Below, piece by piece: positions 1 through 7,826 of a stretch of 8,266 nucleotides of DNA. Origin of the DNA: Pirellulales bacterium. GTDB taxonomy: Bacteria > Planctomycetota > Planctomycetia > Pirellulales > JAICIG01. How positions within the stretch are numbered: the first letter of the stretch is position 1; each line of letters opens with the position of its first letter. The notes under the pieces were generated by a model, which saw nothing but the letters and a program-made list of their open reading frames with translations, was not told where the DNA came from and searched no databases. The stretch is from assembly GCA_025924495.1 (NCBI GenBank), contig JAICIG010000361.1, positions 1 through 8,266 of the forward strand. The letters are read 5' to 3'. The position numbers and the translations under genes are program-made.

Positions 1-1
1 C

Positions 2-151
2 GCCGAGTTGTGCGGCTGGGGCCATTACAAGATGAAAGGCCGCTTGACGATCGAGAGTCGAGCGCAGTTCGATCAATGGCTGGAGAAAATGGGCGCGGCC
101 GAACAGGCCACCCAGGAACCGGCCGCAGAAGAGTCGGAAGACTCGGAATAA
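2..151 (+). CDS. coxB: Cytochrome c oxidase subunit II, C-terminal end (partial)
   Basis: The 5' part of the gene lies outside the window; 49 codons remain before the TAA at 149-151. The visible peptide opens with AELCGWGHYKM, which matches the second half of the CuA motif (C-x-E-x-C-x-x-x-H-x-x-M): Glu, Cys, His and Met are all present. The first base of the window is a C, compatible with the third base of the missing first cysteine codon, but this cannot be confirmed. Subunit II receives electrons from cytochrome c at the CuA centre on the outer face of the membrane. After the CuA motif there are only about 38 residues, ending in an acidic tail rich in Glu, Ala and Ser. No CxxCH haem motif follows, so no cytochrome c domain is fused at this end, unlike caa3 oxidases. 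It lies 21 bp upstream of coxA, in the usual order. Confidence 0.9.
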   Translation, partial: AELCGWGHYKMKGRLTIESRAQFDQWLEKMGAAEQATQEPAAEESEDSE

Positions 152-172
152 ATCCGCGAGGCTGAGAATCTC

Positions 173-1987
<1,815 letters not shown>

Positions 1988-2074
1988 CCTGTGCGGCAAG
2001 CGATGCTGATGGTTGAATGTTTTTGATTCCAGGATTTTGCAGCCGCAAGACGTAAAAATCGTCGCAAGAGTTCG

Positions 2075-2094
2075 TTCCCGCGCAGACGCGGGAA
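2075..2094. repeat. Perfect 8-bp inverted repeat in the coxA-ctaA spacer
   Basis: TTCCCGCG at 2075-2082 pairs exactly with CGCGGGAA at 2087-2094 around the 4-base loop CAGA. The stem is strong and sits 88 bp after the coxA stop and 20 bp before the ctaA start. No T-run follows, so it is not a standard intrinsic terminator. It could be an RNA stability or processing element, a partial attenuator that lowers expression of the haem synthesis genes relative to coxA, or a dispersed REP-like repeat. The palindrome is seen directly; the roles are inference. Confidence 0.75.
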
Positions 2095-2103
2095 TGAGCG
2101 TTT

Positions 2104-2110
2104 AAGGTGG
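2104..2110 (+). promoter_or_regulatory. Shine-Dalgarno sequence for ctaA
   Basis: AAGGTGG lies 4 bp before a TTG codon at 2115. It is one of the clearer ribosome binding sites in the window and supports the TTG as the ctaA start. The next in-frame ATG is at 2172 and would delete the N-terminal cytosolic segment up to the first helix. Confidence 0.55.
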
Positions 2111-2114
2111 AAAT

Positions 2115-3134
2115 TTGAGCGTTACATCTCGCCAGCCAGAAACGGAAAGCCCGTGGCCGCATCGCGTGGCGATGATGCTCGCGGCGGCGATCTTTCCGTT
2201 GATTTGGGTCGGCGGGCTGGTGACGACCTACGATGCAGGCATGGCCGTGCCCGACTGGCCGACCACGTACGGCTACAACATGTTCCTCTATCCCTGGCAG
2301 ACTTGGCTGTACGGTCCTTGGGATCTGTTCATTGAACACGGTCATCGCTTATTCGCCGCAACGGTTGGGCTGTTGACAATCGTGCTCGTCGTGGTGCTCT
2401 TTCGCAGCGAACGGCGGGCGTGGGTGCGGCGGCTAGGGCTGGCGGCACTGGCTTTAGTGCTTTTTCAAGGCTGGCTCGGCGGCATGCGAGTGCGACTTGA
2501 CGCCCGCTTGCTGGCGCAGCTTCACGGTTGCGTCGGTCCGGCATTTTTCGCCTTGGCTGCCGCGCTCTCGGTATTCACTTCGAAGCGATGGCAAACGCTC
2601 GAGCACGAACCGCGATCAGCCGATCGACGCGCGGCCCGCCTGGCAACGATCACCACCGCACTTGTTTACCTGCAACTGGTGCTCGGTTCTCAACTGCGGC
2701 ACGTGTCTCCGGGTTCTACCGACACTAGCCTGTTTCCGGCCGCCGTGCTGATGCACTTATTCGTCGCGCTGATGGTCGTGGTGCACGCTTGCCTGTTGGC
2801 AGCTCGCGTAGGCGGGCGGCATTCGCGCGATCTGTGGCTGGCAAAACCGGCGAGATGGCTGGCCGCTCTCGTATTCGTCCAGATCGCTCTCGGCTGCGGG
2901 ACCTGGGTGGTTAAATACGGCTGGCCGGCGTGGGCGCCCGAGTACTCTTGGACTGCCGGCTACGTAGTAACGCGCGAGAGCCTGCTGCAAGCGCTCGTTA
3001 CGACCGCGCACGTCGCGACGGGCTCGCTGATTCTAGTGACGTCTTTAACCGTGGCTTTGCGCTGCTGGAGGATGTCTGGCGCGCCGCGTGCCGGCGCCGT
3101 GGTGCGGACGCTGAAATGGGAGACTGCCGCGTGA
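2115..3134 (+). CDS. ctaA: Haem A synthase (CtaA/COX15 family)
   Basis: CtaA is a membrane enzyme that oxidises the C8 methyl of haem O to a formyl group, giving haem A for CoxA. The 339-residue product has about eight hydrophobic helices in two halves, as in the family. The first half has the conserved E74-x-x-H77-R78 (EHGHR) and His137 (AQLHG). The second half has His214 (LMHLF) and His299 (TAHVATG). These four His match the expected haem and substrate ligand positions. The segment WVGGLVTTYDAGMAVPDWP corresponds to the family's GGLTR-type first loop but diverges from the proteobacterial wording. The loop Cys pair of Bacillus-type CtaA is absent. TTG is chosen as start because of the SD at 2104-2110. 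The stop overlaps the ctaB start (GTGA), so the two haem enzymes are probably translationally coupled. Confidence 0.93.
   Translation: MSVTSRQPETESPWPHRVAMMLAAAIFPLIWVGGLVTTYDAGMAVPDWPTTYGYNMFLYPWQTWLYGPWDLFIEHGHRLFAATVGLLTIVLVVVLFRSERRAWVRRLGLAALALVLFQGWLGGMRVRLDARLLAQLHGCVGPAFFALAAALSVFTSKRWQTLEHEPRSADRRAARLATITTALVYLQLVLGSQLRHVSPGSTDTSLFPAAVLMHLFVALMVVVHACLLAARVGGRHSRDLWLAKPARWLAALVFVQIALGCGTWVVKYGWPAWAPEYSWTAGYVVTRESLLQALVTTAHVATGSLILVTSLTVALRCWRMSGAPRAGAVVRTLKWETAA
3118..3122 (+). promoter_or_regulatory. Shine-Dalgarno sequence deciding the ctaB start
   Basis: GGGAG inside the last codons of ctaA is 8 bp before GTG 3131 and 14 bp before ATG 3137. The spacing favours the GTG. The open frame extends upstream to 2930, but that part lies over ctaA and does not look like CtaB. 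Confidence 0.5.
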
Positions 3135-4042
3135 GCATGCCCGCCGCTTCGTATGCCGACTCACGAGCGCTCTCCTGGCAGCGCGTGTGCGATTACGTCG
3201 AATTGACCAAGCCGAAAATCGCGGTGCTGGAATTGGTCACGGTCGCCGTGGCCGCCGTGTTGGCTAGCGCCGGTGCCCCGGACTTGTGGTTGGTGCTCCA
3301 TGCATTGATCGGCACGGCGCTCATCGCCGCCGGCGCCAGCGCCTGGAATCAATTGCTCGAACGAGACACCGACGCCTTGATGCAGCGAACCGCCGATCGG
3401 CCGCTGCCATCCGGAAGAATGGGCGCGCGCGAAGTAGCCCTGTTCGGCTCGGTCTCGGCGGTTGTCGGCGTCGCCTACCTCTCGCTGCTCGTCAATCCGC
3501 TCACGGCGGCCTTGGGCGCGATCACCTGGGTGCTGTACGTCTGCATCTACACGCCGCTCAAATCCCGTTCGCACGCCAATACCATGGTCGGCGCGGTGGC
3601 CGGGGCCATGCCAATTTTGATGGGCTGGGCCGCGGTCGGACAGCCGCTCGATCTGGCCGCGGCAACGCTGTTCTTGATCGTCTTCCTTTGGCAGTTTCCG
3701 CACTTCATGGCCATTGCCTGGATCTATCGCCGGCAATATGCCGCCGCAGGATTGCAAATGCTGCCGGTCGTCGATCCCTCGGGCCTTCGCGCCGGCGGTC
3801 AGGCCGTGCTGGCTGCATTGGCACTCTTGCCGGTCAGCCTGTTGCCGAGCATGGTCAGTTTCGCCGGGCCGCTCTATTTCGTCTGGGCGTTGTTACTAGG
3901 AGTGGCGCAGATCGCTTGTGCGTCTTTTTTTCTGTTCCGTCTCAGCGACCTTTCGGCCCGCATCTTGTTGCGTGCATCACTCGTGTATCTGCCGGCCTTA
4001 TTGATCTGGTTGATGCTCGGACCGCTACGTACTTTCAGTTAA
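3131..4042 (+). CDS. ctaB: Protohaem IX farnesyltransferase (haem O synthase)
   Basis: CtaB is a UbiA-superfamily membrane prenyltransferase that adds a farnesyl group to haem B to make haem O, the substrate of CtaA. With the GTG start it has 303 residues, normal for the family. The family opening LTKPK is at 25-29. The first Asp-rich prenyl-diphosphate motif is at 73-91 (Asn73, Glu77-Arg78-Asp79, Asp81, Arg86-Thr87, Arg90-Pro91). The second conserved loop is at 140-166 (YTPLK ending in MGW). The WQFPHF motif is at 187-192, followed by AGLQMLPVV at 206-214. The hydrophobic profile fits seven to nine helices. The GTG overlaps the TGA of ctaA (3131-3134). Next comes coxC after 46 bp. The order ctaA-ctaB inside the oxidase operon fits coordinated supply of haem A. 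Alternative symbols are cyoE and COX10. Confidence 0.96.
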   Translation: MSMPAASYADSRALSWQRVCDYVELTKPKIAVLELVTVAVAAVLASAGAPDLWLVLHALIGTALIAAGASAWNQLLERDTDALMQRTADRPLPSGRMGAREVALFGSVSAVVGVAYLSLLVNPLTAALGAITWVLYVCIYTPLKSRSHANTMVGAVAGAMPILMGWAAVGQPLDLAAATLFLIVFLWQFPHFMAIAWIYRRQYAAAGLQMLPVVDPSGLRAGGQAVLAALALLPVSLLPSMVSFAGPLYFVWALLLGVAQIACASFFLFRLSDLSARILLRASLVYLPALLIWLMLGPLRTFS

Positions 4043-4088
4043 CCGCTTCGCAAATTAACGACGTTTTTGCATAAGGCAGACCGCTCGC

Positions 4089-5099
4089 ATGGCCACTGTG
4101 GCACACAGCCATCACGACTCGCACGAACATCATGGGCATCCGCCCAAGCTCGTCTATCAGCCCGCTTTGCCGCTGCCTAATGGCAAGCTGTTCATGTGGC
4201 TGTTCCTGTCAACGGAAATCATGTTCTTCGCCGCATTGATCGGCGTGTACATTGTGATCCGCTTCGGCGCCATCGTCTGGCCGGCCACCCACGAAGTGCA
4301 TTTGAGCGAACCGATCGGCGCCTTCAACACGTTCGTGCTGATTCTCTCCAGCGTCAGCATCGTGCTGGCGTTGGAGTTCGCCAAGAACAACCAGGGCGCG
4401 ACGGCCAGGCTCTGGCTGGCCGTCACACTGGTCCTCGGCTGCGTGTTTTTGGGCGTCAAGGGGTACGAATACAATGCCAAGTACCAGCACGGCATTTATC
4501 CCTGGTATCCGCGCAGCCGCATTTATGAAAAGCCCGACGTGTACTACGGCTCGGCCGTTCGCGCTCGGTGTAATGAGCTCCTGGCTGAGTTAAAAACAAA
4601 ATCTGTGGCGCCGGGCGCCCCAGCCGGCGAGCAATCGGAGCCAGCGCCGGAGACGCAACAAAACGCGGAAGCAGGGGCCGAAGCGAACGCTCCGCCGCCG
4701 GCGACGCTGTCGGGCGAGGACGCGCGACGAGAAAAGATCGTGAACGATCTGGTCGCCGAGGCCAACACGACCAAAGAAACCGACTTGGCGCTGCTGGCGG
4801 CCAAGATCATGCCGATGCCTCTCTCCGAAAGCAGCGCCCATGCTGGCGGCCTCAACGAAGAGGAACCCTGGCTCAAGCTGCCGGTGGTCATTCCTGGCGG
4901 CAATATGTGGGCCAGCACCTATTTTCTACTGACCGGGTTCCACGCCATTCACGTGATCGTCGGACTGATCGTGTTCGCAATCATGCTGACCATGCAGTTC
5001 AATGCGGCCAACGCCGGCGTGATCGAGAACGTCGGCCTGTATTGGCACTTTGTCGACCTGGTCTGGATTTTCTTGTTCCCCTTGTTGTACTTGTTCTAA
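4089..5099 (+). CDS. coxC: Cytochrome c oxidase subunit III with a large internal insert
   Basis: Subunit III is a membrane subunit that stabilises the oxidase core and its proton uptake. Typical features are STEIMFF (residues 41-47), KGYEY (124-128), FHAIHVIVG (284-292) and [11 protein letters not shown] (318-328). There are five apparent helices, near 33-58, 78-98, 107-125, 273-300 and 316-335, so the first two helices of the seven-helix form are missing, as in many bacterial subunits III. Between helices three and four, where the family normally has a loop of about 30 residues, there are roughly 150 residues. This insert includes a low-complexity stretch rich in Ala, Pro, Glu and Gln (about 172-207) and charged, probably helical parts. 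The first 17 residues are rich in His. The frame is open and the motifs on both sides are intact, so this is a real in-frame insert and not an assembly break. AAGG at 4073-4076 is a distant, weak SD. Alternative symbol: ctaE. Confidence 0.95.
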   Translation: MATVAHSHHDSHEHHGHPPKLVYQPALPLPNGKLFMWLFLSTEIMFFAALIGVYIVIRFGAIVWPATHEVHLSEPIGAFNTFVLILSSVSIVLALEFAKNNQGATARLWLAVTLVLGCVFLGVKGYEYNAKYQHGIYPWYPRSRIYEKPDVYYGSAVRARCNELLAELKTKSVAPGAPAGEQSEPAPETQQNAEAGAEANAPPPATLSGEDARREKIVNDLVAEANTTKETDLALLAAKIMPMPLSESSAHAGGLNEEEPWLKLPVVIPGGNMWASTYFLLTGFHAIHVIVGLIVFAIMLTMQFNAANAGVIENVGLYWHFVDLVWIFLFPLLYLF

Positions 5100-5115
5100 A
5101 ACATTCTCCGTCGCC

Positions 5116-5132
5116 GGCGGCCAGGCGCCGCC
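5116..5132. repeat. GC-rich stem-loop between coxC and coxD
   Basis: GGCGGC (5116-5121) pairs with GCCGCC (5127-5132) around a 5-base loop. It fills much of the 58-bp spacer and lies before the coxD ribosome binding site. No T-run follows, so a terminator role is unlikely. GC-rich DNA makes such stems by chance fairly often. Confidence 0.4.
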
Positions 5133-5145
5133 CAACGGATTCTCT

Positions 5146-5149
5146 GGAG
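5146..5149 (+). promoter_or_regulatory. Shine-Dalgarno sequence for coxD
   Basis: GGAG sits 8 bp before ATG 5158. It decides the start: the open frame extends back to 5050 over the end of coxC, but the peptide there has no family resemblance. Confidence 0.6.
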
Positions 5150-5157
5150 CGGTTCGA

Positions 5158-5727
5158 ATGTCGCACACCCCATCGTCCCACGGCGAGCACGGCAGCCATG
5201 CCGGCCACGAGCACGCCAGCCACGATCATGGCGGACTGGCCAAGTACATCTACGTCTTCTTCGCCCTGTGCTTTCTAACAACCTTGTCTTTCTTGACCTA
5301 TTCCGAGTACTGGCCGAAGAGCCTGGGCAGTCACGAAGTGAAGCGGCTGTTCATGATGGCCGTGTCGTGCACGAAGGCGATGCTGGTGATCTTGTTTTTC
5401 ATGCACGTCAAGTACGAGGCTAACTGGAAGTACGTGCTGACGATCCCGGCCTCGATGATGTCGATCTTCTTGATGCTGGCTCTGGTGCCCGACATTGGCG
5501 CGCGCGTCAACGGCATGTTCGGCTACGGCGGCAAATACTCGGAAGAGCGATTGGAACACGTCGGCAGACACGAAGATGTCGAGGCGATGGAGGTCGCCAC
5601 CAAAGCCGTGCTGGGCAATCATGGCGCCGGCCACGAAGGGGAAGAGGCCAAGCATAAACCCGGTTCCGTCGAAGAAGCCGAAGCTACGCAGAAGCGCGAA
5701 GCCGAGGTCGAAAAAGAGATTAAGTAG
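5158..5727 (+). CDS. coxD: Cytochrome c oxidase subunit IV (prokaryotic COX4 family)
   Basis: This is a small accessory subunit of the oxidase. From ATG 5158 it has 189 residues and three hydrophobic helices, near 29-49, 64-82 and 91-110. The family hallmark is visible at the end of helix two: [15 protein letters not shown] (73-87), matching the FFMHxKxE pattern of prokaryotic subunit IV. Two parts are unusual. The first 25 residues carry eight His in an alternating Ser/Gly/His/Glu pattern. After the third helix there is a hydrophilic tail of about 79 residues ending in a Glu/Lys/Ala-rich stretch (about 160-189) that could form a coiled coil. Family members are usually near 100-120 residues, so much of the length comes from these ends. 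It directly follows coxC, the normal position. The alternative name is ctaF. Confidence 0.87.
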   Translation: MSHTPSSHGEHGSHAGHEHASHDHGGLAKYIYVFFALCFLTTLSFLTYSEYWPKSLGSHEVKRLFMMAVSCTKAMLVILFFMHVKYEANWKYVLTIPASMMSIFLMLALVPDIGARVNGMFGYGGKYSEERLEHVGRHEDVEAMEVATKAVLGNHGAGHEGEEAKHKPGSVEEAEATQKREAEVEKEIK

Positions 5728-5760
5728 CGGAGCATCCCGCCCCGCCTTGTTGATAGGAAG

Positions 5761-5778
5761 GCGGACATTCTTGTCCGC
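5761..5778. repeat. Hairpin unit 1 of the array
   Basis: GCGGACA and TGTCCGC pair perfectly over 7 bp around the loop TTCT. Confidence 0.75.
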
Positions 5779-5788
5779 ACATCAGGAG

Positions 5789-5808
5789 GGCGGACCTGCC
5801 TGTCCGCC
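5789..5808. repeat. Hairpin unit 2 of the array
   Basis: GGCGGAC and GTCCGCC pair perfectly over 7 bp around a 6-base loop CTGCCT. Confidence 0.75.
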
Positions 5809-5820
5809 GAATCACCGAAC

Positions 5821-5838
5821 GCGGATACTCCTGTCCGC
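5821..5838. repeat. Hairpin unit 3 of the array
   Basis: GCGGATA and TGTCCGC pair over 7 bp with one G-T wobble (5826 with 5833) around the loop CTCC. The wobble would be tolerated in RNA on this strand. Confidence 0.65.
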
Positions 5839-5854
5839 CGTGTGGCCCAAGGCT

Positions 5855-5875
5855 GGCAGATCAGGACTATCTGCC
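5855..5875. repeat. Hairpin unit 4 of the array
   Basis: GGCAGAT and ATCTGCC pair perfectly over 7 bp around a 7-base loop. The stem has switched from the CGG/CCG to the CAG/CTG form on both arms. Confidence 0.7.
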
Positions 5876-5894
5876 CTCCCGTGATGAAAGCTCG

Positions 5895-5912
5895 GCAGAC
5901 AAGATTGTCTGC
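5895..5912. repeat. Hairpin unit 5 of the array
   Basis: GCAGACA and TGTCTGC pair perfectly over 7 bp around the loop AGAT. It is nearly the reverse complement of unit 1. Confidence 0.75.
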
Positions 5913-5957
5913 TCTGGCTAATACGGCTGGCAAATGCCCGCCACCGCGAGAAGTAAT

Positions 5958-6908
5958 ATGAACGCCTCAGCCGCTATTTCGGTTTCGCGGCTGGTCCATC
6001 GATACGGAGAACGGCAGGCGCTCGCCGACCTCGACCTGGAAGTGCATCGCGGCGAAATCTTCGCATTGCTGGGCCCCAACGGCGGCGGCAAGACGACGCT
6101 GTTTCGGCTGCTCTCGACGCTTATTCCCCTGCAATCAGGCCGAATTGAAGTCCTCGGCTTCGATGTCTCTCGGCAGACGGCTGAAGTCCGCGGGCGGATC
6201 GGCGTGGTGTTCCAGGCCCCGAGCCTCGATAAGAAGCTGACGGTGGCCGAAAACCTGCGACACCAAGGCCATCTGTACGGCATGTCCGGCGCATCGCTGC
6301 GAAGGCGGCAAGATGAAATGCTCGCTCGGCTGGGACTAAGCGATCGGCGCCATGAACTCGTTGAAACCCTCTCTGGCGGGATGCGTCGCCGCGTAGAATT
6401 GGCCAAAGGCATGCTGCATGAGCCGGAATTATTGCTGCTGGACGAACCCAGCACCGGGCTCGACCCCGGAGCGCGCAGCGATCTGTGGGATTACCTCCGG
6501 CAAGTGCGAGCCGAGGATGGCGTGACCGTGGTATTGACGACGCACTTGCTGGAAGAAGCCGAAAAAGCCGATCGCCTGGCGATCTTGAACGCCGGCTCGC
6601 TCGTGGCGCTCGACACGCCCGATGCTTTGCGCGCCAGCGTCGGCGGCGACTCGCTCACCATCGAATCAGAGCAGCCCGCAGAGTTGGCCGCCGCAATTCA
6701 AGAACGGTTTGCCTATCCCGCCGCCGTGATCGACGGCAGCGTGCGATTGGAGCGGCCCGAGGCGCCGCAACTGGTAGCGCAGTTGTTCGAAGCGTTCCCC
6801 GGCCGCATTCAGAGCATCACGCTCGGCAAGCCGACCTTGGAAGATGTGTTCATTGCTCGCACCGGGCATCGTTTCTGGCACGAGCGGAACGAGGTTGCGC
6901 ATGGCTAA
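5958..6908 (+). CDS. ABC-2 type transporter ATP-binding protein
   Basis: This is the cytoplasmic ATPase of an ABC exporter. From ATG 5958 it has 316 residues, with the motifs in order: Walker A GPNGGGKT (39-46), Q-loop Gln86, signature LSGGM (138-142), Walker B LLLLDE (158-163), D-loop GLDP (167-170) and switch His196. All catalytic positions are intact. The C-terminal part (about 225-316), ending with GKPTLEDVFIARTGHRF, resembles the extension of DrrA/CcmA-like ATPases that work with ABC-2 permeases. ATG 5934 would add eight residues. I prefer 5958 because it has GAG 7 bp upstream and puts the start close to the first beta strand; 5934 lacks an SD. The permease gene overlaps its stop by 8 bp. 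The substrate cannot be read from sequence. Its place between coxD and sco1 hints at a link to oxidase assembly. Confidence 0.93.
   Translation: MNASAAISVSRLVHRYGERQALADLDLEVHRGEIFALLGPNGGGKTTLFRLLSTLIPLQSGRIEVLGFDVSRQTAEVRGRIGVVFQAPSLDKKLTVAENLRHQGHLYGMSGASLRRRQDEMLARLGLSDRRHELVETLSGGMRRRVELAKGMLHEPELLLLDEPSTGLDPGARSDLWDYLRQVRAEDGVTVVLTTHLLEEAEKADRLAILNAGSLVALDTPDALRASVGGDSLTIESEQPAELAAAIQERFAYPAAVIDGSVRLERPEAPQLVAQLFEAFPGRIQSITLGKPTLEDVFIARTGHRFWHERNEVAHG
6891..6894 (+). promoter_or_regulatory. Shine-Dalgarno sequence for the ABC permease
   Basis: GAGG inside the ATPase gene is 6 bp before ATG 6901 and supports that start over an in-frame ATG at 6844, which would need a long overlap with the ATPase. 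Confidence 0.5.
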
Positions 6909-7764
6909 CGCGCTTGCCAGCCGCCCGCAAACGAGCAATCGCGCCGTGCATTCGCGCCCCTGGCTGGCGGCTGCCACGCTCTGCTCGCGAGAACTGGTCC
7001 GGTTTGTGCGGCAGCGCAATCGCGTGTTCGGCGCCATAGGCCAGCCCGTCTTGTTCTGGGTGCTGTTCGGCGCCGGCCTCGGGCCCTCGTTCCGTCTGCC
7101 GGGCAATGGCGCAGCGGCGGTCAGTTATCGCGAATACTTCTTTCCCGGCGCGCTCGTGCTCATCCTGCTATTCACCGCGATCTTTGCGACGATCTCGATC
7201 ATTGAAGATCGCCGGGAAGGATTTTTGCAATCGGTGCTGGTGGCGCCTGCGCCGCGCTGGTCGCTCGTGCTCGGAAAGCTGTTGGGCGGCGCCTTGATCG
7301 CGCTCGTACAGGGATTAGTATTTCTAGCACTCGGCCTGACCGTAGGGTTGAAATTCAGCCCGGCATCACTCCTGGCAATCACCGCGTTTTCGTTCTTGAT
7401 TGCATTGGCCCTCACGGGCTTGGGCTTTGTCATCGCTTGGCGGCTCGATTCGACGCAAGGCTTCCATGCCATCATGAGCGTGTTCTTGATGCCGATGTGG
7501 CTGCTCTCGGGAGCATTCTTTCCCGCCGATCCGCAAGGCTCGTTCGGCGCGAGCGTGCTAGCGTGGATCATGCGTTTGAATCCGCTGACCTACGGCGTGG
7601 CTGGACTGCGACGGCTCTTGTATTGGAACGTCGACGCCACGTCGCTGCCCATCGACTTGCCGTCATTGCCGCTGTGCTGGACCATCATGTTAATCTTCGC
7701 CGGGGTTATGTTCGCGTTATCGTGGCAGGCGGCGGGGAAACGGACCACGGGCGATTTACTCTGA
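6901..7764 (+). CDS. ABC-2 type transporter permease
   Basis: This is the membrane half of the exporter. From ATG 6901 it has 287 residues and six hydrophobic segments, near 45-62, 82-102, 123-147, 158-181, 190-208 and 258-277, the normal topology for ABC-2 permeases. The family's coupling region is at 102-138: EDRREG, then LVAPAPRW (113-120) and GKLLGG (125-130). LSGAFFP (202-208) and NPLTYGVAGLR (227-237) near the end are also typical. The N-terminus (1-25) is hydrophilic with no signal peptide. The start overlaps the ATPase stop by 8 bp, a sign of translational coupling and an obligate pair. It resembles the daunorubicin-resistance/NodJ/CcmB-like export group in general shape, but no specific substrate can be named. 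It is 62 bp upstream of sco1. Confidence 0.93.
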   Translation: MANALASRPQTSNRAVHSRPWLAAATLCSRELVRFVRQRNRVFGAIGQPVLFWVLFGAGLGPSFRLPGNGAAAVSYREYFFPGALVLILLFTAIFATISIIEDRREGFLQSVLVAPAPRWSLVLGKLLGGALIALVQGLVFLALGLTVGLKFSPASLLAITAFSFLIALALTGLGFVIAWRLDSTQGFHAIMSVFLMPMWLLSGAFFPADPQGSFGASVLAWIMRLNPLTYGVAGLRRLLYWNVDATSLPIDLPSLPLCWTIMLIFAGVMFALSWQAAGKRTTGDLL

Positions 7765-7826
7765 GGAACTAGTAGCGGAACGGATTAATAAGCAAGCTGT
7801 AAACGGGGCGTTTGGGAGTACAGGCA

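Larger units (their letters stand above)
5761..5912. repeat. Array of five related short hairpins in a gene-free gap
   Basis: The 230-bp gap between coxD and the ABC ATPase gene contains five consecutive inverted repeats with 7-bp stems and loops of 4-7 bases. The arms follow GC(G/A)GA(C/T) and its complement, with a centre-to-centre spacing of about 29 to 39 bp. Units 1 and 5 are nearly the same element read from opposite strands: GCGGACATTCTTGTCCGC against the reverse complement GCAGACAATCTTGTCTGC. Paired changes in the stems (CGG/CCG against CAG/CTG) keep base pairing, which points to selection for, or spread of, the hairpin form. The likely class is a REP-like dispersed palindrome. It may also end or protect the upstream oxidase mRNA. 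No coding capacity resembling a known protein is seen here. Confidence 0.8.

Noticed and set aside
2075..2094. Intrinsic transcription terminator after coxA
   Set aside because: The stem is strong but no T-run follows, and ctaA continues the same operon.
2930..3130. N-terminal extension of ctaB upstream of GTG 3131
   Set aside because: This part overlaps ctaA out of frame and is Arg-rich shadow sequence; the CtaB similarity and the SD place the start at 3131.
5050..5157. N-terminal extension of coxD upstream of ATG 5158
   Set aside because: It overlaps the end of coxC and the spacer; GGAG at 5146-5149 fits the start at 5158.
5761..5912. CRISPR array
   Set aside because: The units are short palindromes of unequal sequence and spacing without identical direct repeats of 23-40 bp or unique spacers, and no cas gene is nearby.
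5495..5933. Open frames on both strands over the hairpin region (5495-5884 + and 5619-5933 -)
   Set aside because: They run over coxD and the palindromes; their peptides only reflect the repeated hairpin sequence.
7765..7826. Promoter or terminator in the spacer before sco1
   Set aside because: I see no convincing -35/-10 pair or hairpin with a T-run in these 62 bp; only the SD GGGAG at 7814-7818 is clear.
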